A stretch of 64,000 bases of DNA from CAWBRT01 sp963791145 (GCA_963791145.1 CAWBRT010000010.1:1-64000); one strand, 5' to 3'. Counted from the stretch's first letter, positions 18,640 through 29,107 are shown. The notes: a model not told the origin generated them from the sequence alone. Program-made: numbers and translations.

Positions 18640-19617
18640 ATGAAAAGGCCGATCTATACAGCCTTGCTGCTGTGGGTATCCGTATGGCTCGCACTCTTGG
18701 CACCGCCCCCGGTGCCGGGGCGGACAGCCGATGCACATGACAATAGTTCCAGCAACAAAAACGCCAACGCCACAAGCGATAAGGCAAGAGCCGACACCGC
18801 GCTTCCCGCTCCAAAAAAGCCAAGTGCCCCAACCCCCACAATATCCGGCCAGAATGACGCAGAGACTATAAAAAACGGCAAGATATATACCGTAAAGATC
18901 GCAGACCCTATAACTGTTAAGGGTGATAAAAACGGATGGGATATAGCCGCTGTAATTGCCACTTTCCTGCTGGTCGCCGTGGGCGTCGGGGGTGTAATCG
19001 TAGCCACCCTGACGATGCGGGAGATTGGACGACAGGCCACGGAAACCGCTCGTGCCGCTGATGGCGCTAAGGCGAGCGCGGACGCGACACGGAAAAACGT
19101 TGATGTACTCATCGAGGCCCAGCGCGCTTGGATAGTCGAAAGTATCAAGTTTGCCGACCGCATTCCGCGACAAAGCGAAATGTCTGGCGGCATACTGCAT
19201 GTCGCGTTTCTCTTGAAAAACATCGGCAAGCAGCCCGCTAGAATTAGAAACATTCAAACTCGTTTTCACACATCTTGCGAACTGTTGCCGGCAAAGCCCC
19301 ATTACGGCGAGAGAACCTTTTTGCCTTCCCCGGAAATCGGAGAGCATGGAAGATTGTTGGCTCCCGACGAACCATTCTGGGTTTCCTCTTTGCTTGAAGA
19401 GGGGAGTTTGGACGATGACCAAATCGATCATATTCAAGGGAAAAAACGACCCGACCTGGCCCTGTACGCTTACGGGTGCATCCACTATGAAACGATGGGA
19501 CTGCCCAAGCGAAACCAGTTTTGCTACGTCTGGCACAACCTGATGGGGTTCAGCTTCAAGGGAGACAAAGAGGAATTCCGCAGAGGCGGTCCGGCTGAAT
19601 ACAACAAACACGACTAG
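18640..19617 (+). CDS. Membrane-anchored passenger protein of the IS1595 element
   Basis: 325 residues. N-terminal hydrophobic signal or anchor, a Ser/Asn/Lys linker, a second strong transmembrane segment AAVIATFLLVAVGVGGVIVA near residue 110, then a short helical stretch and a C-terminal domain beginning at QRAWIV. That motif marks a group of hypothetical proteins I recall as common in mobile DNA. It starts 9 nt after the transposase stop and lies wholly within the IS ends. The function is unknown. It could be cargo acting on the host or on competing elements, without direct evidence. Confidence 0.75.
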   Translation: MKRPIYTALLLWVSVWLALLAPPPVPGRTADAHDNSSSNKNANATSDKARADTALPAPKKPSAPTPTISGQNDAETIKNGKIYTVKIADPITVKGDKNGWDIAAVIATFLLVAVGVGGVIVATLTMREIGRQATETARAADGAKASADATRKNVDVLIEAQRAWIVESIKFADRIPRQSEMSGGILHVAFLLKNIGKQPARIRNIQTRFHTSCELLPAKPHYGERTFLPSPEIGEHGRLLAPDEPFWVSSLLEEGSLDDDQIDHIQGKKRPDLALYAYGCIHYETMGLPKRNQFCYVWHNLMGFSFKGDKEEFRRGGPAEYNKHD

Positions 19618-20327
19618 CACAACGGCTAAAATCCAAATTAGGGCTGCTACCCTGTCACGGCACTTGGGTTGTAACATAAGTCACGACCTTGAGTCAACGT
19701 AACAATACTGACTCAACTCGCCGTGACGCCTACCGGAACCGGTCCGATGATCATGGTCTTCGACGCGGGGAGCCGGTTTCTATACGTCGTTAATAACGTG
19801 AGCAACGACGTATCGGTTTTCAGTCTTGATACTAATAGCGGCACGTTGACCGCGGTCTCCGGATCTCCCTTCCCTACCGTCCTGCGAGGCGCCAATTGCG
19901 TTGCCTTCGATTCCAATGACGGCTTCCTGTTCGTGGGCAGTGCCAACGGGAACCAGGTAGCGACCCTGCAGGTGAACTCGACGACCGGTGCGCTGTCGCC
20001 TGTGCCGAATTCGCCGTTTTCGGTAACCCTGGCTCCGGCATCACTGGCCCTGCTGCATCCGACACCGTAGGAGGCCGCGGAATTCAGCCGCGCAATCCAC
20101 CACTCTCCAATCAAGATCGGCTCTGGGCAAGCGTCTTGCGCAAGCAGCTCGGCATCGGTAAAGTTCAGGTGATCCATAGCTTGTCCGGAATCAGCGGGAT
20201 GGGGTAGGATACGTCCGCCCAGTCGCACGACGGATACTGAACATCAAGCGGATTGGCTTGGCTCGCAAAGCAATTCTCGCCTGTTGCGCGAACTGTATAT
20301 TACCGATGGCTGTTTGGGAGAGAAGCA

Positions 20328-21677
20328 ATGAGCACCTCGAGCGTTTCGATTACACCCGGAGCAGAGCATTGGTATAGCGGTCTTACGTCAAAACATTGGC
20401 GCATCCTCGGAGCCAGTTTTCTGGGATGGATCTTCGACGGCTACGAATCCTACGCTCTCTTCGTAGCACTTCCCTTCGCGCTGCGAACTCTGCTGAGCCC
20501 GGAGCAACTGAAGAGCGCCGTTGTCTATGCCGGAACCGCCATCAGCCTGACACTTCTCGGCTGGGGCATCGGCGGTTTGGTCGGCGGGACGCTGGCCGAC
20601 TACATCGGCCGCAAGCGCATGATGATCTGGTCGGTATTTTTCTATGCCGTTTTCAGCGGTATCACCGCCCTCAGCACCAGCTTTGGCATGCTGGCCTTCA
20701 TGCGCTTCGTCACCGGCCTGGCTATGGGAAGCGAATGGAGTACCGGCATCGCCATGGTGGCCGAGACCTGGCCGGACCACGCTCGTCCCAAAGGGTGCGG
20801 GCTGCTGCAATCGGGATTCGGATGGGGAACGCTGCTGGCCGCTGTGGTGTGGGCGCTGATCAGCCAGTTCAATCCGCTGGGAGCGCAGTCCTGGCGGCTG
20901 ATGTTCGTCGTGGGCGCCATTCCGGCGTTGTTCTGCCTGTATATCCGCCGTGCCATCGATGAATCGGAGCGCTGGCTGACGGCCATCCGCGAGCAGCGCT
21001 GGGCAGCCACGGAACAGGACAAGAGCGTCACCAAGAAGAGCGCACGGCGCCCCTTGACGATCACCGAGATATTCCGCCAGCCGGAGAGCCGCCGGCGTGT
21101 GATCCTGCTCTTCATGATGTCGCTGGCGACCATGGTGGGTTGGTGGGCGATCTCTAGCTGGCTGCCGGCGCATACGCAGAATCTGGCCAAGGCTCAGCAG
21201 TACTCGAACTTCCTCCAGTGGGGGAACCGGGCGGCCATTCTGTACACCAGCGGCGCGGTCCTGGCTTACCTCTGCTCGGGCTTTCTGGCGGACGCCATCG
21301 GTCGCAAGAAGTTTCTCTTCCTGGTATACGCGGGATCGCTGGTCATGACCCCGATCACATATCTCTGGACGCGCACGGTCGAGACCATGCTGCTGGTTGC
21401 CTTCGTGAACGGCTTCTTCACGCTTGGCATGGCTTACTCGTGGATGGCGATTTATCCGGTTGAATTGTTCACCAGCAGCGTCCGCTCGACGGCGGTAAGT
21501 TTTATCTTCAACGGGACGCGCATGATTGCCTGGTTGTTCCCGTTTATCGCCGGCACCTTGATCCAGAAGTTCGGCGGCATCTCGCGGGCGGCGATGACAC
21601 TGGGGATGATCTACATCCTGGGCCTGATCGTGTGCTGGTTCGTTCCGGAAACCAAGGGCAAGCCACTGCCGGAGTAG
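20328..21677 (+). CDS. MFS transporter, sugar/acid:proton symporter type
   Basis: 449 residues with about twelve hydrophobic segments. The cytoplasmic loop 2-3 motif is LADYIGRKRMM and its repeat after helix 8 is LADAIGRKKFL; the C-terminal PETKGK is typical of sugar and aromatic-acid symporters. Start ATG 20328 follows GGGAGAGAAGC. It is a lone gene, transcribed away from the propeller pseudogene end. The substrate is not predictable. Confidence 0.9.
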   Translation: MSTSSVSITPGAEHWYSGLTSKHWRILGASFLGWIFDGYESYALFVALPFALRTLLSPEQLKSAVVYAGTAISLTLLGWGIGGLVGGTLADYIGRKRMMIWSVFFYAVFSGITALSTSFGMLAFMRFVTGLAMGSEWSTGIAMVAETWPDHARPKGCGLLQSGFGWGTLLAAVVWALISQFNPLGAQSWRLMFVVGAIPALFCLYIRRAIDESERWLTAIREQRWAATEQDKSVTKKSARRPLTITEIFRQPESRRRVILLFMMSLATMVGWWAISSWLPAHTQNLAKAQQYSNFLQWGNRAAILYTSGAVLAYLCSGFLADAIGRKKFLFLVYAGSLVMTPITYLWTRTVETMLLVAFVNGFFTLGMAYSWMAIYPVELFTSSVRSTAVSFIFNGTRMIAWLFPFIAGTLIQKFGGISRAAMTLGMIYILGLIVCWFVPETKGKPLPE

Positions 21678-21748
21678 GAGCCGGACCGCGGAACAGCGCT
21701 CAGCCCTGTCACGGGGCTGAGTGCTCGTCATTCATGCAGAATCCTCGC

Positions 21749-21780
21749 CAAAACAAGAAAGCCCGACCATTTCGTCGGGC
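21749..21780 (-). terminator. Rho-independent terminator for the small exported gene
   Basis: On the minus strand GCCCGAC, a 6-nt loop and GTCGGGC are followed by TTTCTTGTTTT. It lies 55 nt downstream of the stop of the 81-residue gene at 21836-22081. Confidence 0.8.
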
Positions 21781-21835
21781 AAGGTAAAACCTATTGCACC
21801 CACTGCTTCTGTGATCAGTCCGTTATGAGAGGCGA

Positions 21836-22081
21836 TTACTGCTTCGGCTTCTCGGGGGTTTTCTTGTCAGCAGAGGCCATAGGGGCCTTCTTGTCGGCGG
21901 CGGCAGCCTTCGGCTTCGCCTTTGTCTTGGCGGGCTTTGCAGGCTTTGCCTTAGTGGCCGGTTTCGCTTCAGTGGCCGGAGCAGCAGGCTTCTTTTCCGG
22001 AGCCGGGGCCTGCGCAAAAGCAGGCGCAGACAGAGCAACAGCAAGGGCGAGTGACATCAGAACAGCAAACGTACGTCTCAT
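21836..22081 (-). CDS. Small exported Ala/Lys/Pro-rich protein
   Basis: 81 residues. Signal peptide MRRTFAVLMSLALAVALSAP with cleavage near AFA, then a tail made almost only of Ala, Lys and Pro. GGGAGG lies 7 nt before the ATG, and a terminator follows. Low-complexity basic periplasmic protein; no domain. Function unknown. Composition resembles the Lys/Ala/Pro tails of L21, Obg and RsfS in this window. Confidence 0.75.
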   Translation of the reverse strand: MRRTFAVLMSLALAVALSAPAFAQAPAPEKKPAAPATEAKPATKAKPAKPAKTKAKPKAAAADKKAPMASADKKTPEKPKQ

Positions 22082-22825
22082 GAATTCCTCCCAATTGGGT
22101 TGAAAGTGAGCCGATTATAGATCGGGTACTCTGAAATGTACAGCCCAATATCTCCGCCAGTTATTGATTGAGTACTGCATCCGCTGCGGGGCGGAGGGGA
22201 CGGCGGGATCGCCTAAGCACAATCACTGCGGAAGAATGGCCCCTCCACAGGTGTCTATCGTATCGTGAGGTAACGGCGCAGGCACGCGCGCGCCCACTAA
22301 ATCAGCGCGAAATGAAAGAGGGCCGCAGATGGCTGCGGCCCTCAACACATGATATTCAATTGAACTTCCACAGGTTAGTTAAGATCGATTTGCACCTCGA
22401 TTCTGATCAAATGATGATCGGTAAGCAGGTTGATGCTCACTTGCAGATTCGAGAGTCGAACTAACCGGAATGCCAGAGGCGTTCAGGGTGTCTCCCAGCG
22501 ACAAACTGCATGGGTGTCGCAAAACCTCAGGCCTTTCACTTATACACCCTTTTGTGGTCTCCTGAACTCAAATTACGCGAAATCGAAGTTGGCCTCGCCA
22601 AGAACTCAGGCCCCCGCTTTTTTGTATAGGCTCGTAGCACGAACGTGTCGCTTAACATGAGTAAGGACAGCGCACACCATTTCAAGGTGGTCGGGCCATA
22701 CGCGCTTCCCACGAACCAACAGCGTCATCGGCAGCAATGGAATTCAGCGATAGCATCGGCTGGGAGCAGTTCGTTCATCCCGGCAGGCGGAACGGGCTTT
22801 GGCCGGGCTCCCCTTGGGTTGCAGT
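22082..22825. other. Intergenic stretch with no convincing gene
   Basis: No ORF here has coding-like composition or a recognisable product. The clearest structure is a perfect 11-bp hairpin, GAGGGCCGCAG with CTGCGGCCCTC around a 4-nt loop, at 22318-22343. It has no T-run on either side, so its role as a terminator is uncertain. Confidence 0.6.
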
Positions 22826-23377
22826 ATGAAAAAGAAGAAGAGAAGAAAGGCACTCTGGCTGCTGATCTTGGTCGCCGTACTGCTGGGCGCTTTCTACTTC
22901 CGGCGGCAGATCAGTTCCACCGTAAGCTATTACGTCACGCAGGTGCGTGCCGCATTGGGAATCAAGAGCGGCCGGCGCGCCTCTGACGCGCATGTCCCCA
23001 TGCCCCACGTCGCCGGTTCTGTCCAGGGAAAGTTCGTTTTTCTTCCGGATCAGAAGGACCGCTTCGCCTGGTCCGTCAAATACCCGGACGGCCGCGTCTT
23101 TAAGCTGGGCCAGGAGTTCAGCAGCGATTGCAATCCCACCCTCGGGCGTGCCAAGTCGCCGGAGACCATTCGCTTCGAGTTCAGCGAGCAACGAAGCTGC
23201 AATCCCGCCCTGCGAAAACCGGTTCAGGTGGATGCCGCATCCATGAAAGCCGCTAACGGCGACGGCTCGCCAACCGTTGTCGCGGCAATCCTGACGGGCG
23301 GGAACATCTATGGGCATACCTCGTCACTGATTTCCCTTACCCCATCCGGCCCGAAGCTGCTCCGGCGGCTGGAATAA
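22826..23377 (+). CDS. Membrane-anchored hypothetical protein
   Basis: 183 residues from ATG 22826. The very basic start MKKKKRRK is followed by one transmembrane helix (ALWLLILVAVLLGAFYF), so the rest is probably periplasmic. No domain recognised. Two Cys (SSDCNPT and RSCNPA) could form a disulfide. Two tandem start codons in frame exist; I chose the one giving the basic-then-hydrophobic signal. Confidence 0.6.
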   Translation: MKKKKRRKALWLLILVAVLLGAFYFRRQISSTVSYYVTQVRAALGIKSGRRASDAHVPMPHVAGSVQGKFVFLPDQKDRFAWSVKYPDGRVFKLGQEFSSDCNPTLGRAKSPETIRFEFSEQRSCNPALRKPVQVDAASMKAANGDGSPTVVAAILTGGNIYGHTSSLISLTPSGPKLLRRLE

Positions 23378-23544
23378 GCGGCAACGCGGTGTCTGGAGCA
23401 GTTTAGTATTCAGGGCAGCTATCTTTTCTGATGGGTCATGCTGAGGCGGAGCGGCGAACTTCAGGCGGCCTGCTCGCTTATCTTTTCGATGAAAAGCTCT
23501 ACTCGCACATCCGGGGTCGCAACTGCGACCGTGCCGTAGAGCGG

Positions 23545-23925
23545 TCACTTGCCTTTGAAGGCCTCCACCAGCAGACGGCCTTGCTCCTCGGTGACACCTT
23601 GCATACGAAAGGAGAGGTGGACGGAATTAAACAAGGAAACATCCGGACGCACCGGACGGGAGCGGTCCATGGTGGCATGGATGTCCACCGCGATGGCGCG
23701 CAGCGGAATGTCGCGCGACTTCGCCAGCACCTGCACTAATTCGACTCCGCAGCATGCCACGCCCGATAGAAACAGCTCGCTCGGCGTGACGGCTTCGCCC
23801 GGACAACCGTTCTGTACAGGCCCGTCCACCACGAAGTGATGGTTGCGGGCGCGGGCAAGCACCCGCCCGAAGGTATCGGTGGAGGCCGCCGCGACGGAGT
23901 ATTCACGTACATCTGGCTGAGTCAT
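23545..23925 (-). CDS. OsmC family protein
   Basis: 126 residues. The OsmC/Ohr fold is suggested by the central ELFLSGVACCGVELVQ, which carries the conserved active-site Cys on helix 2, and by the beta-strand pattern around it. The second OsmC Cys position is present as the neighbouring Cys of the CC pair. Such proteins reduce organic or fatty-acid hydroperoxides. It is a single gene with no linked regulator. Confidence 0.8.
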   Translation of the reverse strand: MTQPDVREYSVAAASTDTFGRVLARARNHHFVVDGPVQNGCPGEAVTPSELFLSGVACCGVELVQVLAKSRDIPLRAIAVDIHATMDRSRPVRPDVSLFNSVHLSFRMQGVTEEQGRLLVEAFKGK

Positions 23926-24163
23926 GATTCACCTGAAAACGCGTTCTGCAGCAGGTACCGGAAGGGTTACTCGTCTCTGGCGACGCTCGTTCTGGCTCAC
24001 ACCTGCTTGCGTCATTAGAGTCTCCGGGCCCCGGGCAGAGTTGCACCAATTCGGCTGGTGCGAGCAGCTTTGGTTTGACCGCATTGCGCGGAACAGTCTA
24101 GAATTACTAGGTTTGCCTGTACCGCCTGCCCCGTCCGGGGCAACCCGAAGCTGACCGCTTCCG

Positions 24164-24222
24164 GCGGGGGTCCCCAACAAACGCTGAGGGCGTTGCGGCG
24201 CACGCGGGGTCCCAACAAACGC
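24164..24222. repeat. Direct repeats upstream of rplU
   Basis: GCGGGGGTCCCCAACAAACG at 24164 and GCGGGGTCCCAACAAACGC at 24204-24222, 40 nt apart. Their text is the complement of the half-hairpin sequence seen elsewhere in the window (GCTGGGGACCCCGC). They could be degenerate hairpin-family ends lying in the rplU leader. Confidence 0.5.
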
Positions 24223-24282
24223 CTGATCTTATAGACTCCGCGCGCCTGCCGTGCGCGGCTGAGCGCAACATGGGAGGCATTT

Positions 24283-24726
24283 ATGTATGCGGTAATCCGC
24301 GCCGGTGGAAAACAATATCGTGTCTCGCCCGGTGACGCCCTGAAGGTTGAAAGGATGGCCGTCGAGAAGGGCATCGACTTTGAAGTGCTGGCAGTCAGCG
24401 GCGAAGCCGGCAAGATCGCCAAGGCCGAGGGCGCACGGGTAGTCGGCCAGGTGCTGGGCGAAGGACGCGCTGACAAGATTCTGGTCTTCCACTTCAAGCG
24501 CAAGAAGCAATATAAGAAACTGAACGGCCACCGCCAGGGCTTCACCGAGGTTCGCATCTCCGAGATCAGCTTCGACGGGCAGAAGTTTACCGCCCCCGAA
24601 CTGCCGGCGAAGGCGGCGAAAGCTCCGAAGCCGGCTAAGAGCGCCAAGCCTGCTACGAAGAAGGCCGCGCAACCGGCGGCGCAGAAGAAGAGCGGGCGCA
24701 AGCCGGCAAAGAAACCGAGCAAGTAA
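24283..24726 (+). CDS. rplU: 50S ribosomal protein L21 with long basic tail
   Basis: Begins MYAVIRAGGKQYRVSPGD, the L21 signature start, with the core ending near residue 103 (ISEISFDGQKF). A further 44-residue Lys/Ala/Pro tail makes 147 residues, longer than the usual 103. First gene of the rplU-rpmA pair; GGGAGG lies upstream of the start. Binds 23S rRNA in the large subunit. Confidence 0.96.
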   Translation: MYAVIRAGGKQYRVSPGDALKVERMAVEKGIDFEVLAVSGEAGKIAKAEGARVVGQVLGEGRADKILVFHFKRKKQYKKLNGHRQGFTEVRISEISFDGQKFTAPELPAKAAKAPKPAKSAKPATKKAAQPAAQKKSGRKPAKKPSK

Positions 24727-24768
24727 CAGCCTTTCACGGGGCGAGAAGCCAGGGAAGAGAGTTGAGTT

Positions 24769-25038
24769 ATGGCACATAAGAAGGGTTTAGGCAGCTCCAG
24801 AAACGGGCGCGACTCCAACTCCCAGCGGTTGGGAGTCAAGAGCTTTGGTGGCCAGCTTGTAACCGGCGGGACGATCATCGTCCGCCAGCGCGGCACCCGC
24901 ATCAAGCCGGGGCTGAACGTCGGGCGCGGCAAGGATGATACCTTGTTCGCCAAGGTGGACGGCCGGGTGAAATTCGTCGATCGCGGAAACCTGGGCAAGT
25001 TCGTGGCCGTAGAGCCGGTCGAGACCGCCAGCGCCTGA
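24769..25038 (+). CDS. rpmA: 50S ribosomal protein L27
   Basis: 89 residues, normal length. MAHKKGLGSSRNGRDSNSQR is the conserved N-terminus that reaches the peptidyl-transferase centre; no Firmicutes-type cleavable leader is present. GAGAG lies just upstream. Follows rplU by 42 nt and is followed by a terminator. Confidence 0.97.
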   Translation: MAHKKGLGSSRNGRDSNSQRLGVKSFGGQLVTGGTIIVRQRGTRIKPGLNVGRGKDDTLFAKVDGRVKFVDRGNLGKFVAVEPVETASA

Positions 25039-25128
25039 TTGCGCCCTGTACGAACCTCGGTTCGCCCGCATGCAACAGCGCAGGCGCTGGTGAGGCACAC
25101 CGAGTAAATGTGAATTCCCATGGAAGAG

Positions 25129-25158
25129 GCCTCGTTTTGCGGCGAGGCTTTTTCTTTT
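25129..25158 (+). terminator. Rho-independent terminator after rpmA
   Basis: Stem GCCTCG with CGAGGC, loop TTTTGCGG, followed by TTTTTCTTTT. It lies 90 nt after the rpmA stop and just before obgE, so obgE probably has its own start of transcription or depends on read-through. Confidence 0.8.
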
Positions 25159-25183
25159 AGGCTTGTGTCGGTAAGTGAGTCCC

Positions 25184-26380
<1,197 letters not shown>

Positions 26381-26494
26381 ATCGGCGGGCTACGCACGCC
26401 AGCCCAGAGCACCACAGCAAGCCCAATTTCAGTCCCGCCTAGCGGGATGGGGACCCGCAGCCGGGGGCGGCTGGTCCTACACAGGAGACTCCCC

Positions 26495-27256
26495 ATGAAC
26501 ATGCATGACAACACGATCTTCATCACCGGTGGTGGATCGGGGATCGGCGGCGGATTGGCGGAATCCTTTCATCGGCTGGGCAACAAGGTAATCATTGCCG
26601 GCCGCCGGGAAGAGGCGCTGAAGAGCGTTTGCGCCGCCAATCCCGGAATGCGATATCACCTCCTGGATATAAACGATCCCGCCGCGATACGCTCGCTGGC
26701 CGGGCGCGTGATCGCGGAGTCTCCCGATCTTAATTGCGTGATCAACAATGCGGGCATCCAGCGCGTGCATGACTTCTCTGTTGACGATGGGGTGGACGAC
26801 CGGGCGATGGTAGAGGAGATCCAGACCAACCTGCTGGGGCTGATTCGCGTCTGCGACGCCTTTCTGCCACACCTGCGCCGGCAGAGGCGGGCAACGCTGG
26901 TCAACGTCTCCTCCGGCCTGGCCTTTGTGCCGATGAGCATCATCCCCGTCTATTGCGCCACCAAGGCGGCGGTGCACTCGTTTACGGTCTCGTTGCGGCA
27001 CCAGTTGAAGAACTCCTCGGTGAGCGTGATTGAGCTCGTCCCACCCTACGTAGCTACCGATTTGAACCGGGATGCCGGGCCGCGGCGGCCTGCGGGAAGC
27101 GGTGGCAGTCCGATGCCACTGGATCTATTCATCGCCGAGGCGATGAAGGAACTGAGCACGGCCACTGAGGAAGCCGCGGTGGGATTCGCCAAATCGACGC
27201 TGGCAGCGGGCTGGGGCGAGGCGGCGCGGACGATCTTTAACCGGCTGAATCCTTAG
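26495..27256 (+). CDS. SDR-family oxidoreductase (DltE-like)
   Basis: 253 residues. Rossmann motif TGGGSGIGGGLAE, NNAG motif CVINNAGIQ, catalytic Ser in NVSSGLA and the YxxxK motif YCATK. The fold end VPPYVATDL and the order are like DltE/YbbO-type SDRs. Start ATG 26495. A stand-alone gene; the substrate is unknown. Confidence 0.88.
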   Translation: MNMHDNTIFITGGGSGIGGGLAESFHRLGNKVIIAGRREEALKSVCAANPGMRYHLLDINDPAAIRSLAGRVIAESPDLNCVINNAGIQRVHDFSVDDGVDDRAMVEEIQTNLLGLIRVCDAFLPHLRRQRRATLVNVSSGLAFVPMSIIPVYCATKAAVHSFTVSLRHQLKNSSVSVIELVPPYVATDLNRDAGPRRPAGSGGSPMPLDLFIAEAMKELSTATEEAAVGFAKSTLAAGWGEAARTIFNRLNP

Positions 27257-27328
27257 TAGCCGTAGCGGATTCTCCGGCTTTATGATGGAGCGTCGCTGCC
27301 GAACTCTAAAGGTGCTGCACACTCATCC

Positions 27329-28108
27329 ATGAACGTCGCTCTTTATGGCGGTACCTTCGATCCGGTTCATCTGGGGCATGTCGCTGTGGCGCGCGCGGCG
27401 GCCGAGCGTTTCGCGCTGCGCCGCGTCTATTTCGTTCCCGCCAGTGTCAATCCGCACAAGCAGGGGCAGCGGCTGACCGACTACTATCACCGTTACGCCA
27501 TGCTTGCCCTGGCGTTGCAAGGGGAGAAGAACTTCTTGCCTTCGCTGCTGGAGGCGCCGGAGATCATCCAGGCGGAGGGCGAGTCGGCCGCCTACTCGGT
27601 CGAGACGGTGCGGCGCTTTCGCCGGCGGCTGGGCAAGCGGGACAAACTTTTTTTCCTGGTCGGAATCGATGCCTTCCTGGACATCAGCAAATGGCGCGAT
27701 CCGGTCGAGCTGCTGCGGGAGTGCGAGTTTATCGTCGCCAGCCGGCCCGGATTCTCCTTGGCCGAGGCCGCCATGGCGCTTCCCGCAGAGATGCGGCCGC
27801 GGCAGGATGTCGCGCGGTTGTTCAAGGACCGCGAGGCCAGCGGCCCGCTTTTGCTCTCCGGCGCCAGCATTCATTTTCTGGAAGGAGTCTCGGAGCCGGA
27901 GTCGTCTACCGAGGCGCGCCAAGCGGTGCGCAGCGGGCGCAAACTGGAGAAGTTGGTGGCGCCGCCGGTGGCCGAGTATATTCGCAAGATGCGCTTGTAC
28001 CAGAACACGGTCGAACCCGGATCGCCCGAACTGCCTTCGTCGCCGTTGCGAAAGCTGCGGCAAGTGGGCAAGGGACTTCGGCTGGTTGCGCCGAAGGGGC
28101 GGAAATAA
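27329..28108 (+). CDS. nadD: Nicotinate-nucleotide adenylyltransferase
   Basis: 259 residues. Nucleotidyltransferase start YGGTFDPVHLGHVAVA and a late SGASIHFLEG in place of the usual SSTxIR motif, with VAEYI near the end. Makes deamido-NAD from nicotinate mononucleotide and ATP. The typical nadD-rsfS-rlmH order follows. A C-terminal extension of about 30 residues is present. Confidence 0.93.
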   Translation: MNVALYGGTFDPVHLGHVAVARAAAERFALRRVYFVPASVNPHKQGQRLTDYYHRYAMLALALQGEKNFLPSLLEAPEIIQAEGESAAYSVETVRRFRRRLGKRDKLFFLVGIDAFLDISKWRDPVELLRECEFIVASRPGFSLAEAAMALPAEMRPRQDVARLFKDREASGPLLLSGASIHFLEGVSEPESSTEARQAVRSGRKLEKLVAPPVAEYIRKMRLYQNTVEPGSPELPSSPLRKLRQVGKGLRLVAPKGRK

Positions 28109-28240
28109 CACCAGCTCGGGGTATCATCAAATTTGAGTTAGTCCCCGGCGATTCGCATTGACTGCGGAGCCGGGCCGTTGTACAGATACCAGAACCCCAG
28201 TCCAGCGTTCCGAGGACGGGCGCGCTGGGGACCGGAAACG

Positions 28241-28711
28241 ATGAAAAAAAACGACATCAGGCAACAGGTTTCGATCGCTCTGTCGGCTGCCAAGGCCAAG
28301 CAGGCCGAAGAAATCACCATCCTGCAGCTAGGCAGTGAATCCAGTACCTTCACCGATTACTTTCTGATCTGCAACGGCGGCAACCCGAGGCAGGTTCAGG
28401 CGATCGCCGACGAGATCGACGGCCGGCTCTCGCAGGCGGGATTGGAGCCGAATCACCGCGAGGGATACGAGCAGGCGGAGTGGGTTCTGCTCGACTATGT
28501 CGATTTTGTGGTGCACATCTTCTCCAGGAAATCTCGCGGCTTCTACGACCTGGAGCGGCTGTGGAAATCGGCCAAGCGCCTCACCGAAAGCGATCTCAAG
28601 CTCCCTGCTCGCGCCCGTGCGGCCAAGAAGAAGGCTGCGCCGAAAGCGGCCGCGGCCAAGAAAACAGCACGGCGCACGCCTGCACGGGCCGCGAAAAAGC
28701 GCACCCGGTGA
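28241..28711 (+). CDS. rsfS: Ribosome silencing factor RsfS with basic tail
   Basis: 156 residues. Core motifs SSTFTDYFLICNG, EGYEQAEWVLLDYVDFVVHIF and RGFYDLERLW are the family signature. The last about 45 residues are a Lys/Ala/Arg tail not needed for the fold. RsfS binds L14 and blocks subunit joining when nutrients are short. Start ATG 28241. Confidence 0.95.
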   Translation: MKKNDIRQQVSIALSAAKAKQAEEITILQLGSESSTFTDYFLICNGGNPRQVQAIADEIDGRLSQAGLEPNHREGYEQAEWVLLDYVDFVVHIFSRKSRGFYDLERLWKSAKRLTESDLKLPARARAAKKKAAPKAAAAKKTARRTPARAAKKRTR

Positions 28712-28721
28712 TTGACCCACC

Positions 28722-28994
28722 CTAGAGCCTGTTATTGACTTATAGGGCGGCAGCGACGGGAGCGGATTTTTCCGAGCGCGAGGAGCGAGGAGCGGCAAAT
28801 ACTGAAGTATTTTAGCGACGAGCGACACGGCGATCGGGAAAATCCGCCCCGTCCCGCAGGGTTGCGGCGCAAATCGGCCCAGACTTCGTTGTCGTCCTCG
28901 GACATGGAATCACCATGGCCTTCGGACTCCGCCTCGTCTGGCCCAATTTTCGCTCGCAACGCTGTCCGTCCTATAAGTCAATAACAGGCTCTAG
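28722..28994. repeat. 273-bp MITE-like element with 25-bp terminal inverted repeats
   Basis: Left arm 28722-28746 and right arm 28970-28994 are perfect reverse complements (CTAGAGCCTGTTATTGACTT...), and similarity continues imperfectly for about 20 bp further in. The ends carry CTAG, so a TA- or CTAG-type target duplication may be included in the arms. No transposase ORF inside. It sits between rsfS and rlmH. Confidence 0.75.
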
Positions 28995-29107
28995 CTCGCT
29001 TCGCTCGCGAGGGTGGGGCGCCTGCGAAGCCATTTTAGATCCGCTTTGCTTCGCGGGGGTGGGCACCTGCTTTGGTAAGTGCGCCAGTCAGAGGAAAATC
29101 GAAGCCT

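Larger units (their letters stand above)
17498..19710 (+). mobile_element. IS1595-family insertion sequence with passenger gene
   Basis: 2213 bp. Flanked by an exact 8-bp target duplication ACTCAACT at 17490-17497 and 19711-19718, the length typical of the IS1595 family. Ends are inverted repeats: the left begins CAGTATTATTTACTTGACTC, and the right in reverse complement begins CAGTATTGTTACGTTGACTC. Contents are a small minus-strand ORF, the transposase and a membrane-anchored passenger. A CCCTGTCACGG motif lies 50 nt inside the right end. Confidence 0.92.
16785..20070 (+). pseudogene. Beta-propeller lipoprotein gene split by an IS1595-family element
   Basis: The first part (16785-17497) starts MATIKTLSAISLLAVLLSIGCG, a lipoprotein signal with lipobox Cys, and continues with propeller blades such as NNIYVLNSGSNSVSQFSF. 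At GSLTQL it is interrupted by the element at 17498-19710. The second part resumes at 19711 with LAVTPTGTGPMIMV and blades SRFLYVVNNVSNDVSVFSL, ending at TAG 20068-20070. Removing the element and one 8-bp target copy restores one continuous frame of about 355 residues. The insertion therefore looks recent, and the product is presumably lost in this strain. Confidence 0.9.

Noticed and set aside
21702..21712. Third CCCTGTCACGG, after the MFS gene
   Set aside because: Here it is the loop of a CTCAGCCC/GGGCTGAG hairpin with no IS end nearby; likely chance or a terminator loop.
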